Assembly (NCBI GenBank): GCA_965277615.1 | Contig: CBDIDG010000006.1 | Coordinates: 2,418,001-2,482,000, forward strand | Reading direction: 5' to 3' | From: Bog-532 sp965277615 | Lineage (GTDB): Bacteria > Actinomycetota > Actinomycetes > Streptosporangiales > Streptosporangiaceae | DNA length: 64,000 nt | Part shown: positions 26,936 to 35,539 of the stretch, piece after piece | Numbering within the stretch: the first letter of the stretch is position 1 | How the letters are laid out: every line of letters starts with the position of its first letter | The notes under the pieces: generated by a model | Databases searched by the model: none | Seen by the model: only the letters and a program-made list of their open reading frames with translations | What the model was told of the DNA's origin: nothing | Made by a program: the position numbers and the translations under genes

Positions 26936-27106
26936 CGGCGGCTCCCAGAACGGCGGTACCAGCCACCTGGCGCCGCGTGGCGGCCGCAGTGGCTGGTATC
27001 TGGGTTGACACAGCGGCCAAGCCTAGACCCCCGTCGTAACGGCGGTTCGCTGGTCCGCTCCCTCAGGCATGGTCGTCCCTGTCAGCTATTGTCCGGTTTT
27101 TTAATA

Positions 27107-28543
27107 TTAAACTGGTTGATCAACGTGGCCTAGCTGTTCACCTGCGGTTTTTGTCAGCTGCCCGCGCGGCAGCCGGGTCCCGATCGCCGTGGCCACCACG
27201 AGCAGCCCGGCTCCGATGGCGAAAATCACCTCGAGCACCGCCATCACGTGGGCCGGGCCGAGCTGGCCACCGGTGGTGCTGGCCGCGAACAGCGAGGCGA
27301 ACGCCGCAGCCGCGACCGAGGTACCCAGTGTCTCGGTAAAACGTACCCCGGTGGTGGCGGTGCCCAGGTCACGGCGCTGCACGCTCTGCTGGACGAGGAT
27401 CATTTCGTTACCGATGCCGAACCCCACCCCCAGTCCGAGCACCATCAGCAGCGCGAGCAGCACGGCGATCGGCGTGCGGGTGCCGGTCAGGGCCAGGCCA
27501 CCCAGGGCCGCGGCGGCCAGCGTGGTGCTGAGCAGAATGGACGGCCGCACCGACCGGGTCCGGGCCAGGATCAGCGAGCCGCCCGCCGCGCCCAGGGCCA
27601 GGCCGGCCGCCATCGGGAGCAGCAGCACGCCGGTGCGAGCGGCCGAGATGTGCCGGACCAGCTGCAGGTCCAGGGTGACGTAGACGGTGGCGGCGGCCAT
27701 GCCGCACCCGGTGGCCAGCTGCACCGCGCTGATCACGCGCAGCGTCCGGTGCCGGAGCAGCCGGGGCGGGAAGAACGGGGCGGGTGAGTGGGTCTGCCGG
27801 TAACCGAACGCCGCCGCCAGCACGAGCCCGGCCGCGGCCAGGGCCAGGACCGGCGGAGACAGCCACGGGTAGCGCTGGCCGCCCCACTGGCAGACCAGCA
27901 GCAGGCAGGCGGCCGTCCCGGCCAGCGCAGCCGCGCCGGGCAGGTCCAGCCGGCCGCCGGGCTCGGTGTCCGGCAGCCGCAGGCAGGTCGCGACGACGAC
28001 CCAGGCGGCCAGCGCGAGCGGAACGTTGATCAGGAAAATCCAGCGCCAGGAGGCGTGCGCGATCAGCGTGCCGCCGATCAACGGCCCGACGACCAGGCCG
28101 AGGCCGACCATCAGTCCGGCGGCCGCGTTGCCGCCGTCGCCGGAGGTCTCGGGGTGTTCAGCGCGCAGGTGACCCAGGATGACGACGGTCACGCTCAGCA
28201 GGCCACCGCCACCCAGGCCCTGGATGGCCCGGAACAGCAGCAGCTCGGGCATGGAGGTGGCCGCCGCGCAGAGCAGCGAACCCAGGATGAACAGCCCGAC
28301 CGTGCCGAGGTAGACGGCCCGGGATCCGAAGGAGTCGGCCAGCTTGCCGTACAGCGGCTGGACCACGGTCGCGACCAGGACGTAGATGGCCACCAGCCAT
28401 GGCACCTCGCTGACGCCGCCATGCGGGTCGATGTCGCGGGCGATGGCGGGCCCGGTGTTGGTGACGATGTTGATGTCGAGGATAGCGAGCAGCAGCGTGG
28501 CCGCGCACGCGCCGATGACGGCGAAAAACTGGGGCTTGATCAT
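27107..28543 (-). CDS. MFS drug-efflux transporter, DHA2 (14-helix) type
   Basis: A 478-residue transporter with about 14 hydrophobic helices. It has the MFS motif A in GKLADSFGSRAVY (about 65-77) and motif C-like glycine/proline turns (GLVVGPLIGGTL), as in EmrB/QacA proton-driven drug pumps. The start codon directly follows a well-formed promoter, so the mRNA is predicted to be leaderless. It is divergent from and almost surely repressed by the TetR gene at 28630. The substrate is unknown. Confidence 0.9.
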   Translation of the reverse strand: MIKPQFFAVIGACAATLLLAILDINIVTNTGPAIARDIDPHGGVSEVPWLVAIYVLVATVVQPLYGKLADSFGSRAVYLGTVGLFILGSLLCAAATSMPELLLFRAIQGLGGGGLLSVTVVILGHLRAEHPETSGDGGNAAAGLMVGLGLVVGPLIGGTLIAHASWRWIFLINVPLALAAWVVVATCLRLPDTEPGGRLDLPGAAALAGTAACLLLVCQWGGQRYPWLSPPVLALAAAGLVLAAAFGYRQTHSPAPFFPPRLLRHRTLRVISAVQLATGCGMAAATVYVTLDLQLVRHISAARTGVLLLPMAAGLALGAAGGSLILARTRSVRPSILLSTTLAAAALGGLALTGTRTPIAVLLALLMVLGLGVGFGIGNEMILVQQSVQRRDLGTATTGVRFTETLGTSVAAAAFASLFAASTTGGQLGPAHVMAVLEVIFAIGAGLLVVATAIGTRLPRGQLTKTAGEQLGHVDQPV

Positions 28544-28549
28544 GGGGCA

Positions 28550-28600
28550 AATATAGGTTTGACCTAAAATTAGGTCAATAACATTTTTAGGTTTAACCTA
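28550..28600. promoter_or_regulatory. Divergent promoters with a two-site TetR operator
   Basis: Two 13-bp near-palindromes, TAGGTTTGACCTA (28554-28566) and TAGGTTTAACCTA (28588-28600), lie 34 bp apart. On the minus strand TTGACC (28578-28573) and TATATT (28555-28550) with a 17-base spacer form an excellent promoter ending seven bases before the pump's ATG. The first operator overlaps its -10 box. On the plus strand a weaker TTAACC/TACCAT pair would also start the tetR mRNA at or next to its ATG. Confidence 0.85.
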
Positions 28601-28629
28601 TTTTTAATGAGGTCGCTACCATAACCGGC

Positions 28630-29445
28630 ATGGCGCAGGCCAAGGGTCTCCGGGAGCAGAAGAAAGAGCAGACACGAGCCGCGATCGCTCACACCGCGAT
28701 CGGGCTGTTCCTGCGGCGTGGCTTCGAGCAGGTCTCGATCGCCGAGATCGCCGAGGCGGCCGGGGTGGCCAAGCAGACGGTGACCAACTACTTCCCGAAC
28801 AAGGAAGACCTGGTGCTGTCGGCCCAGCCGACGCTCACCCCGGACCTGGCCGGGGCGGTACGCGGCCGGGCGCCGGGCGAGTCACCGGTGGCGGCGCTGT
28901 ACCGCCTGGTCCGCAGCGAGCTGGACCGGCGGGCCGAGTGGACCGGGCTGCATGACGGGGTGACGCAGTTCGCCCGGATGAGCCTGGCCAGCCCCACGCT
29001 GATCGAGGCGTTCGCCCGGCTCTGGGGTGAGGTCGAGACCAACCTGGCCTTGGCGTTCGAGGAGCTCACCGCCGAGGCCGATGGGGCTTCTGGGGCTTCT
29101 GGGGCTGATGGGGCTGATGGGGCTGATGGGGCTGGCCGGGTGGCCGCGGGGGCGGCGGGAGCGGGCGGCCCGGGGTCGGCGATGGGGCAGGCGATGGCCT
29201 TGCTGCAGGCCGGGTGGCCCGCCGACGAGGAACTGGCCCGGCTGGCCGCTTCGATCACCGTGCCGCGGGTCCGGGCCGACGTGGCCGCCGGGCAGGTCGC
29301 GGCCACGCTGCGCGCGCTGACCACGGCCAACCTTCTCCGGCAGGCCGCCGGACTGACCACCGAGCAGACCGCGGCGCAGAGCTACGCGGAGACCGCGGCC
29401 GCCTTTGCCCTGCTGGAGTCGGGGCTGTCCGCCTTCAGCGGCTGA
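28630..29445 (+). CDS. TetR-family repressor of the adjacent pump
   Basis: A 271-residue regulator. The helix-turn-helix is at about 15-60 (AIGLFLRRGFEQVSIAEIAEAAGVAKQTVTNYF). The ligand-binding half is longer than usual because of an insert at about 151-177 made of Ala-Ser-Gly and Ala-Asp-Gly triplets, encoded by 9-bp DNA repeats. It faces the MFS gene across a two-site operator. Its stop (29445) overlaps the end of a second MFS gene on the other strand by 11 bases. Confidence 0.92.
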   Translation: MAQAKGLREQKKEQTRAAIAHTAIGLFLRRGFEQVSIAEIAEAAGVAKQTVTNYFPNKEDLVLSAQPTLTPDLAGAVRGRAPGESPVAALYRLVRSELDRRAEWTGLHDGVTQFARMSLASPTLIEAFARLWGEVETNLALAFEELTAEADGASGASGADGADGADGAGRVAAGAAGAGGPGSAMGQAMALLQAGWPADEELARLAASITVPRVRADVAAGQVAATLRALTTANLLRQAAGLTTEQTAAQSYAETAAAFALLESGLSAFSG

Positions 29446-30748
29446 CGGCCCGATCGGGGTCGCGGGAGACCGCGGGCCCGACCGGGCCCCGGGCCGGGAA
29501 GGCGCGGCGGGCGGTCAGCAGGATCAGCAGGCCGGCCGCGACCATAACCAGGGCGACCAGCGGCAGAAGCGCCAGCAAGCCCGCGTTGACCAGCAACGAC
29601 CCGGCCAGCGCCCCGCCGCCGATGCCGATCTGGAACGCGACCACGTACAGGGCCGAGGCGGTGTCGGCCGACCGGGGCGCGACCTGCAGCACCGCCGCCT
29701 GCAGGGCGACCGGCAGCGCGGTGAAGCCCGCGCCCCAGACGATCACCGCCGCCACCGTGCCGGCGGTGGAGCCGTGGGCCACGGTGGCCAGGGCGGCCAG
29801 CGCCACCACCAGGCCGGCCACGCAGGCCGCGGTGGAACGCCGCGGCCAGCGGTCGGTGATCCGGCCCGCTAGGACGATGCCGCCGATCCCGGCCGCCCCG
29901 TACCCGAACAGCACGGCCGACAGGCCCAGCCCGGACAGCCCGGCGTCCCGGCGGACCAGCGCGGTGATGTAGGTGTAGGCGGCGAAGTGCCCGGTGACCA
30001 CGACCATGGTGACCACGCAGACGGCCAGCAGCGGGCCGCTGCGCAGCGCGGCCGGGACGCCCGCCAGCCCGGCCCGGGCACCACTGCGGCCCGCGGGGCC
30101 GACGGCGGCCAGGGGATGGGTGGCCAGGGGATCGGTGGCCTGCGCCGGCGCGGCGGGGAGTTCGGGCAAGGCACGGCGCAGGGCGACGGTGCTGACGGCG
30201 GCGACCACGCCCAGGGCGGCCATCGCGGGCCGCCAGCCGAAGGCGTGGCCCAGCGCGGTACCGAGCGGCACCCCGGCGACCAGGGCCAGCGAGTTGCCCA
30301 CGAACACCAGCGCGGTGGCCCGGCCGGCCTGACCGGACGGCGCCAGCCGGGCCGCGATCGGAGCCAGCATCGACCAGAACACGCCGTGGGCCAGCGCGCA
30401 CAGCACGCGGGCGCCCAGCACGACGGCGTAGTCCGGCGCCACCGCCACCACGAACTGCGACAACGCCAGCAACCCCACGCACACCACCACGACCGTGCGC
30501 CGGGAGCGGTGCTCCAGGGACGCGGTCAGCGGGATGGCCGACTGGCCGGCGATGGCCGCGTACGCCGTGACCAGCAGGCCCACCGTCCCCGGCCGGACGT
30601 GCAGCCCGGCCGACAGCTGGGGCAGCAGCCCGACCGGCAGCGTCTCCGCCGTCACGTAGACGAACGAAGCGCTGGCCAGCGTGGCCAGCCCGAGCCGGGC
30701 CCGGCCCGGGCTGGGGGGCGCCACGGTCCTGACGCATGCTTCGGCCAT
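29435..30748 (-). CDS. MFS transporter, DHA1 (12-helix) type
   Basis: A 437-residue transporter with 12 hydrophobic helices. The N-terminal helix SASFVYVTAETLPVGLLPQLS and the motif AGQSAIPLTASLEHRSRRTVV match sugar/arabinose-efflux-type DHA1 proteins. ATG 30748 was chosen; the frame stays open upstream but without MFS similarity. A TATAAG box at 30763-30758 on the minus strand would begin transcription only a few bases before the ATG. Divergent from the ROK regulator gene. The substrate is unknown. Confidence 0.88.
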   Translation of the reverse strand: MAEACVRTVAPPSPGRARLGLATLASASFVYVTAETLPVGLLPQLSAGLHVRPGTVGLLVTAYAAIAGQSAIPLTASLEHRSRRTVVVVCVGLLALSQFVVAVAPDYAVVLGARVLCALAHGVFWSMLAPIAARLAPSGQAGRATALVFVGNSLALVAGVPLGTALGHAFGWRPAMAALGVVAAVSTVALRRALPELPAAPAQATDPLATHPLAAVGPAGRSGARAGLAGVPAALRSGPLLAVCVVTMVVVTGHFAAYTYITALVRRDAGLSGLGLSAVLFGYGAAGIGGIVLAGRITDRWPRRSTAACVAGLVVALAALATVAHGSTAGTVAAVIVWGAGFTALPVALQAAVLQVAPRSADTASALYVVAFQIGIGGGALAGSLLVNAGLLALLPLVALVMVAAGLLILLTARRAFPARGPVGPAVSRDPDRAVSR

Positions 30749-30926
30749 GCTTCTGAGCTTATACTCGTTAGACGATTTAATTAAGGGCGGCGGCATGATC
30801 GTCGGTTGTGGGCGGCCCCCCGGGCGGCCCATAATCACCGGACGGGGCAGGTTCGCCGGGGTTGCTGGACGAGCGAACGGGATGCCAGGCAGCAGCCAGG
30901 CTTCCGGACGGGGCAGGAGTGAGGTG

Positions 30927-32102
30927 ATGCAGGTGGCGCCGCGGACGACAGCGCAGGCCACCTTGTTGCGGGCGGTGCACGAGCGGCCCGGGGTGACCCG
31001 GGCGGCCGTCGCGCACGAGCTGGGCATGCCCAGCGGGTTCGCGGCCGAGACCGTCAGCCGGCTGGTCGGGGCCCGGCTGCTCAGCGAGGAGCCAGCCCCG
31101 CCCACCGGCAGCCGCGGGAGGCCGACCACGCTGCTGCGGGCCCACCCGGACGGCCCGCTGGCGGCGGTGGCCACGATCACCCAGGAGACCTGGACGGTGG
31201 CCGTGGCCGAGCTCGGCGGTACCCAGCTGAGCACGGTCACCGGGGCGCACGACCGCAGCCAGGACACCGTGCTGGCCGCGGTGACGGCGCAGCTCGGCCA
31301 GGCGGCTGGCCGGTTCGGGGCCCGGATCCGGGCCGCGGCGGTGTCGGTGCCGGGCACGGTGGTGGGCAGCCAGCTGGTCTACGCCCCCAACCTGGGCTGG
31401 CATGACGTGGACCTGTCCAGCCTGTGGCCGCACTACCACCCGGAACTGCCGCTGATCGCCGGGAACGACGCCACCTGCGCCGCGGTGGCCGAGTCGCGGC
31501 ACGGGGCCGGGGTGGGCGCGGGCACCATGCTCTACCTGCACCTGGCGGCCGGGATCGGCGGGGCGGTGGTGGAGAACGACCGGGTGGTGGCGGGCGCGAC
31601 CGGCACGGCGGGCGAGTTCGGCCACATGCCGTTCGGCGACTCCGCCGTGCGCTGCCGGTGCGGCGCCCTGGGGTGCTGGAACACCACCCTGGACGGTGGC
31701 GCGGTGGCCCGGATGCTGGGCCAGCCCGTCCCGGCGGACGAGGTCAGCTACCTGCGCCGGGTGCTGGCCGCGGCCCGGGGCAAGGAGACGGAGCCCGCTG
31801 AGGCGGTGCGCGCTCTGGCCCGGTCGGTGGGCCGGGGGGCGGCGGGCCTGGTCAACGCGCTCGACCCGCACCTGGTCGCGGTGGGCGGCCTGGGGCGCGA
31901 ACTGCTCGAGGTGGCCGGCGGGCACGCCACCGCCGCCTACCACGACGGGCTGATGGCGTTCCGGACGCTGCCCCCTCCCCCGCTGGTGGCGGCCAGCCTG
32001 CCGGACGACGGCTCGTTGCTGGGCGCGGCCGAGCTGTGCTTCGACCGGATCATCACCGACGAGGGCCTGCAGGCCTGGGCGCTGGCAGACTGTCCGGCAT
32101 GA
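30927..32102 (+). CDS. ROK-family transcriptional regulator
   Basis: A 391-residue protein with an N-terminal winged helix (about 5-60: QATLLRAVHERPGVTRAAVAHELG) and a C-terminal ROK sugar-kinase-like domain. The ROK zinc motif reads CRCGALGCW near 249-257 and the preceding GATGTAGEFGHM contains the conserved histidine. ROK regulators usually sense sugars or amino sugars. ATG 30927 has a GGAGTGAGG ribosome site and gives the usual family length; the frame extends much further upstream into the MFS promoter region. It overlaps the next gene by an ATGA. Confidence 0.88.
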   Translation: MQVAPRTTAQATLLRAVHERPGVTRAAVAHELGMPSGFAAETVSRLVGARLLSEEPAPPTGSRGRPTTLLRAHPDGPLAAVATITQETWTVAVAELGGTQLSTVTGAHDRSQDTVLAAVTAQLGQAAGRFGARIRAAAVSVPGTVVGSQLVYAPNLGWHDVDLSSLWPHYHPELPLIAGNDATCAAVAESRHGAGVGAGTMLYLHLAAGIGGAVVENDRVVAGATGTAGEFGHMPFGDSAVRCRCGALGCWNTTLDGGAVARMLGQPVPADEVSYLRRVLAAARGKETEPAEAVRALARSVGRGAAGLVNALDPHLVAVGGLGRELLEVAGGHATAAYHDGLMAFRTLPPPPLVAASLPDDGSLLGAAELCFDRIITDEGLQAWALADCPA

Positions 32103-32695
32103 CCGGACCGGATTTCAAGGCCGAACTCCAGCTCTACCTGCAGCGGGGGCGTGAGTCCCTGCTGTGGAAGCTGGACGGACTGTCGGAGTACGACGTTCGC
32201 CGCCCGATGACGCCGACCGGCACCAACCTGCTCGGGCTGGTCAAGCACGTGGCCTCGGTGGAGGCCGGGTACTTCGGCGAGACGTTCGGGCGGCCGTTCG
32301 GCGAACCACTGCCCTGGATGGACGAGGGGGCCGAACTCAACGCGGACCTGTGGGCCACCCCGGGCGAATCACGCGAGCAGATCGCCGGGCTGTACCGGCG
32401 GGTGTGGGTCCATTCGGACCGGACCATCACCGAACTGCCGCTGGACGCGATCGGGCACGTGCCGTGGTGGGCGGCCGGGAAGAACGAGGTGACCCTGCAC
32501 CGGATCCTGGTCCACATGGTCACCGAGACCGACCGGCACGCCGGCCACGCCGACATCGTGCGCGAGCTGATCGACGGGGCGGCCGGGCACCGGCCGGACT
32601 ACAGCAACCTGGCCTCAGACGACCCGGCCTGGTGGACGGACTACCGGGCCACGGTGGAGCGGGCGGCCCGGGAGGCTGGCGGCGTCAGCGGATGA
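32099..32695 (+). CDS. DinB-family protein
   Basis: A 198-residue four-helix DinB/YfiT-like protein. Expected metal histidines are in GLVKHVASVEAGYFG (near 46), and in RILVHMVTETDRHAGHADIV (near 140-155). Members are presumed metal-dependent transferases acting with small thiols, but the reaction is not known. The start overlaps the ROK gene by four bases, an unexpected pairing that suggests joint control. Confidence 0.87.
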   Translation: MTGPDFKAELQLYLQRGRESLLWKLDGLSEYDVRRPMTPTGTNLLGLVKHVASVEAGYFGETFGRPFGEPLPWMDEGAELNADLWATPGESREQIAGLYRRVWVHSDRTITELPLDAIGHVPWWAAGKNEVTLHRILVHMVTETDRHAGHADIVRELIDGAAGHRPDYSNLASDDPAWWTDYRATVERAAREAGGVSG

Positions 32696-32710
32696 AGGCA
32701 ATCTACGGAT

Positions 32711-33961
32711 TCAGGCAGCATGCAGCCGGGCGCCCTCATCCCGGACCCAGAGCGCCAGCAGGCCACGGAAGTGGGCGATGAACTGGTCGTGTTCGTGCGG
32801 GGGGAATCCGGCCCGGACCGTCTGCACCAGCAGGTCATCGAAATCGGGGCCCCCGACCCAGTCGAGGACGATTTCGTCGATGTGGGCCAGGCTGGTCGCG
32901 CAGAAGTCCTCGTAGCGCTCGGTCTCGAAGTAGGTGTCGGCCAGCTCGCGGTAGACGCCGAGTTTGTCGTCGTAGGAAAGGCCGGCGTCGTCGGCGACTT
33001 CGAAGAACCGGCCGGTCTCCAGGTCCAGCCGGGGCCGGCGGCCGGTGGCGAGCACGAACACGCACCACTTGACCAGCGCCTTCATCGCCCACGGGAAGTA
33101 GTAGTGCAGGCTGGTCAGGGCCACGTCCGGGCAGGCGTTGGCGTAGTCGATGGGGTAGACTTCGCCGTCCTTGATCAGCGTCTCGCACGAGTTGAGCTCC
33201 CAGCGGAAAAAGGCGTTGACCAGCCGGCCGATCGTCACCGCCTCGGCGCCGACCTTCGGGCTGAGGAAGTCATGGTCGACCTGGTAGCGGTGGTGCATGG
33301 GCTGGTCCGGCTGGAAGCGCATGACCATGGTCTCGGAGCCGATGGACAGTGACCGGGCGAACACGTCGAAGTCGATGGCCTCCTGCAGGTGCATGAGCAT
33401 CTCGCCGCTGGCGTCGTAGGCGGCGTGCAGTTCAGCCGGGTTCCGGATCTTCGACACGCCCCGCCAGCCGCCGCCGTCGAACGGCTTCATGAACAGCGGG
33501 TAGCCGATCTGCTCGGCGATAGCGTCGAGGTCGAACGGCTGGTTGTACTTGGCCGCGGTGTAGGCGTAGCGGGCGTTGTCGACCGGGTTCTTGAACGGCA
33601 CCAGCACGGTCTCCGGGACCTTGAGCCCGAGCCGCATCATGGCGCAGTAGGCGGTGTGCTTCTCCATCGACTGGAACGTGAACGGGCTGTTCAGCAAGTA
33701 GACGCCGTTCATGATCGAGACCTTTTTGAGCCACTCGCGCGGCTGGTAGTACCAGTAGGCCAGGCGGTCGATGACCAGGTCGTGGCGAGGCCGGTCGCGC
33801 AGGTTGAACGGCTCGATGGTGATCCGCTCGCTGGCGAAGCTGTGCTGGGTCCCGCCCACGCCGGCGATTGGGCCGAGGCGGCCCAGGATCGTCTCGAACG
33901 CCCGGGGCCAGTCTTCCTCGGTCCCGAGCAGCAGCCCGATCAGGTGCGGCGTAGCGGTCAA
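32711..33961 (-). CDS. ATP-grasp ligase of unknown substrate
   Basis: A 416-residue soluble protein with an ATP-grasp fold. The first ATP lysine region is FQSMEKHTAYCAM (about 97-108), the glycine-rich loop is FMKPFDGGGWRGVSKI (157-172), and the metal and phosphate ligands are seen in RWELNSCETL (253-262) and YPIDYANACPD (269-279). ATP-grasp enzymes join a carboxylate to an amine or thiol through an acyl phosphate. The length and flanks differ from glutathione synthetase, RimK and D-Ala ligase. It is the last gene of a three-gene operon after two esterase-fold proteins (15-bp gap). Confidence 0.82.
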   Translation of the reverse strand: MTATPHLIGLLLGTEEDWPRAFETILGRLGPIAGVGGTQHSFASERITIEPFNLRDRPRHDLVIDRLAYWYYQPREWLKKVSIMNGVYLLNSPFTFQSMEKHTAYCAMMRLGLKVPETVLVPFKNPVDNARYAYTAAKYNQPFDLDAIAEQIGYPLFMKPFDGGGWRGVSKIRNPAELHAAYDASGEMLMHLQEAIDFDVFARSLSIGSETMVMRFQPDQPMHHRYQVDHDFLSPKVGAEAVTIGRLVNAFFRWELNSCETLIKDGEVYPIDYANACPDVALTSLHYYFPWAMKALVKWCVFVLATGRRPRLDLETGRFFEVADDAGLSYDDKLGVYRELADTYFETERYEDFCATSLAHIDEIVLDWVGGPDFDDLLVQTVRAGFPPHEHDQFIAHFRGLLALWVRDEGARLHAA

Positions 33962-33976
33962 GGCGATCTCCCTTCG

Positions 33977-34720
33977 TCAGCAGAAACGCGGCATGTGGTG
34001 GGCGAGCTGGGCCCGCCAGGAGGGCCAGTCGTGCGGGACGTCGTAACCCCAGAGGTCGAGCTCGTGCCGGATGCCGCGCGCGGCCAGCAGCGCGGCGAAC
34101 TGCCGGGTGCTGTCCAGCGACCCGGTGGTGTCCTCCCACTGGCCCTGGCCGCAGACCAGCAGCAGGCTGACCCGGGCCCGCAGCCAGTCCAGGTGCTCCC
34201 CGTGCAGGTGCGGCACGTAGTCGACCGGATTGCTGAAGTAGGCGGCCGGGCCGCGCTCCCCCCAGCCGTGCCAGCTGGACGGGTCGTAGTTGCCGGACAG
34301 GCACAGGGCCAGCGGGAACAGGTCGGCCCGCTTGAGCGCGAAGTTGGCCGCGTGGTAAGCGCCCAGGCTGCAGCCGAACGTGGCTACCTCGGCGAAGCCC
34401 TGGCCGTCCTGATGGATCCAGGGCACGACCTGGCCGGTGATCCAGCTCTCGTAGCGCTCGTTCCGGCGGGCGCGTTCCTCCAGCGGGAGGCTGCGGTCGG
34501 ACCAGGACGCCGCGTCGAAGCTGTCCACGCAGTAGACCTTCAGCCGGCCCTCGTCGATCAGGCCGGCCACCGCGCCGGTCATGCCCTGCTGCTCGAACTC
34601 CCAGGCACCGCTCCCCTCGGTCGGGAACACCAGCAGCGGGCGGCCCCAATGGCCGTAACGCACGACGGTGCCCGCCGCCCCGAGCGCGTCCGACCACAGC
34701 TCGGCCACCTCCCGGTTCAT
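33977..34720 (-). CDS. Esterase-family alpha/beta hydrolase
   Basis: A 247-residue putative esterase (PF00756-like). The nucleophile elbow is FGCSLGAYHAANFAL (about 120-134), preceded by the oxyanion-side segment LLVFPTEGSGAWEF, and the C-terminal histidine is in DVPHDWPSW. No signal peptide is seen, so it acts in the cytoplasm. It overlaps the upstream esterase gene by four bases and precedes the ATP-grasp gene. Confidence 0.85.
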   Translation of the reverse strand: MNREVAELWSDALGAAGTVVRYGHWGRPLLVFPTEGSGAWEFEQQGMTGAVAGLIDEGRLKVYCVDSFDAASWSDRSLPLEERARRNERYESWITGQVVPWIHQDGQGFAEVATFGCSLGAYHAANFALKRADLFPLALCLSGNYDPSSWHGWGERGPAAYFSNPVDYVPHLHGEHLDWLRARVSLLLVCGQGQWEDTTGSLDSTRQFAALLAARGIRHELDLWGYDVPHDWPSWRAQLAHHMPRFC

Positions 34721-35490
34721 GCGACCAGCAGCCGGAGCAGGCCGGACAGGTGCGGGTCGAGGCTGTCCCGCCAGGCCGTCCAGTCGTGGCCGCCGCGGAC
34801 CTCGTGCAGGACGGCCGGGTAGTGGTGGGCGGACAGGGACTGCACCAGCAGCCGGTTGTTGTGCACGTTGTCCTCGAACTGGCCGCAGGTGGCCGTGACC
34901 GGGACCGGGTGCTGCGGCAGGCGGCCGCCGTTCACGCTGCCCACGAAGCGGACGATGCGGCGGAAGTAGCGGAACCCCTCTTCCATCCGGTCGTAGCGCA
35001 GCGTGAAGAAGCTGCCGGACTGGAGAAACAGCGCGCCGAACATGCCCGGGTAGCGGACGTGCGCGTGCAGCATGGCCAGCCCGCCTAGGCTGGCGCCCAT
35101 CCCGATCCGGGCCGTGCTGGCCAGCCGGCCGGTCACCGCGGGGAGCACCGCTTCGGCCAGAGTCCTGGTGTAGGCCGGGTGGGCCGAGTACCACTGGTCA
35201 CGCAGGCCCGGGCTGAGCAGCGCGGCCCGCACCGGCGGCAGCCACGCCCCGGCCACCCCGGCGGCCAGGTACCGGGTCAGGCCGGCCCGCGCGTCGTACT
35301 CCGGCCCGTCGTGGACCACCAGCAGCGGCAGCGCCTCGTCCTCGGGCACACCGGCCGGGGCCCAGGTGCGCACGCCCACGGCGGCACCGTCGCCCAGCGC
35401 GGGCGCGGGTACGTCGAAGGCCTGGCCGTGCCCAGGCGTCGCCAGCACGCTCAGCCAGCCGGGCGGCGCATAGGGCGGGAACGGCAGCAC
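34717..35490 (-). CDS. Enterochelin-esterase-like alpha/beta hydrolase
   Basis: A 257-residue hydrolase related to enterochelin (Fes-type) esterases. The sequence has LPLLVVHDGPEY (about 54-65), nucleophile GMGASLGGLAML (about 130-141), and a terminal histidine in EVRGGHDWTAWRDSL. No siderophore genes are nearby, so the iron link is not supported. It opens the esterase-esterase-ATP-grasp operon. No export signal is present. Confidence 0.85.
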   Translation of the reverse strand: MLPFPPYAPPGWLSVLATPGHGQAFDVPAPALGDGAAVGVRTWAPAGVPEDEALPLLVVHDGPEYDARAGLTRYLAAGVAGAWLPPVRAALLSPGLRDQWYSAHPAYTRTLAEAVLPAVTGRLASTARIGMGASLGGLAMLHAHVRYPGMFGALFLQSGSFFTLRYDRMEEGFRYFRRIVRFVGSVNGGRLPQHPVPVTATCGQFEDNVHNNRLLVQSLSAHHYPAVLHEVRGGHDWTAWRDSLDPHLSGLLRLLVA

Positions 35491-35539
35491 CCGCTCATCG
35501 TCCCTGCTCCGAAGGCCGGTGACAACGGTGACGGGTGAG

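Noticed and set aside
27107..27124. GTTGATCAAC palindrome as an operator
   Set aside because: It lies within the last codons of the MFS gene and is short enough to occur by chance.
34717..35490. Siderophore (enterobactin-type) system
   Set aside because: Only the esterase fold suggests it; no synthesis, iron-transport or Fur-like site was seen.
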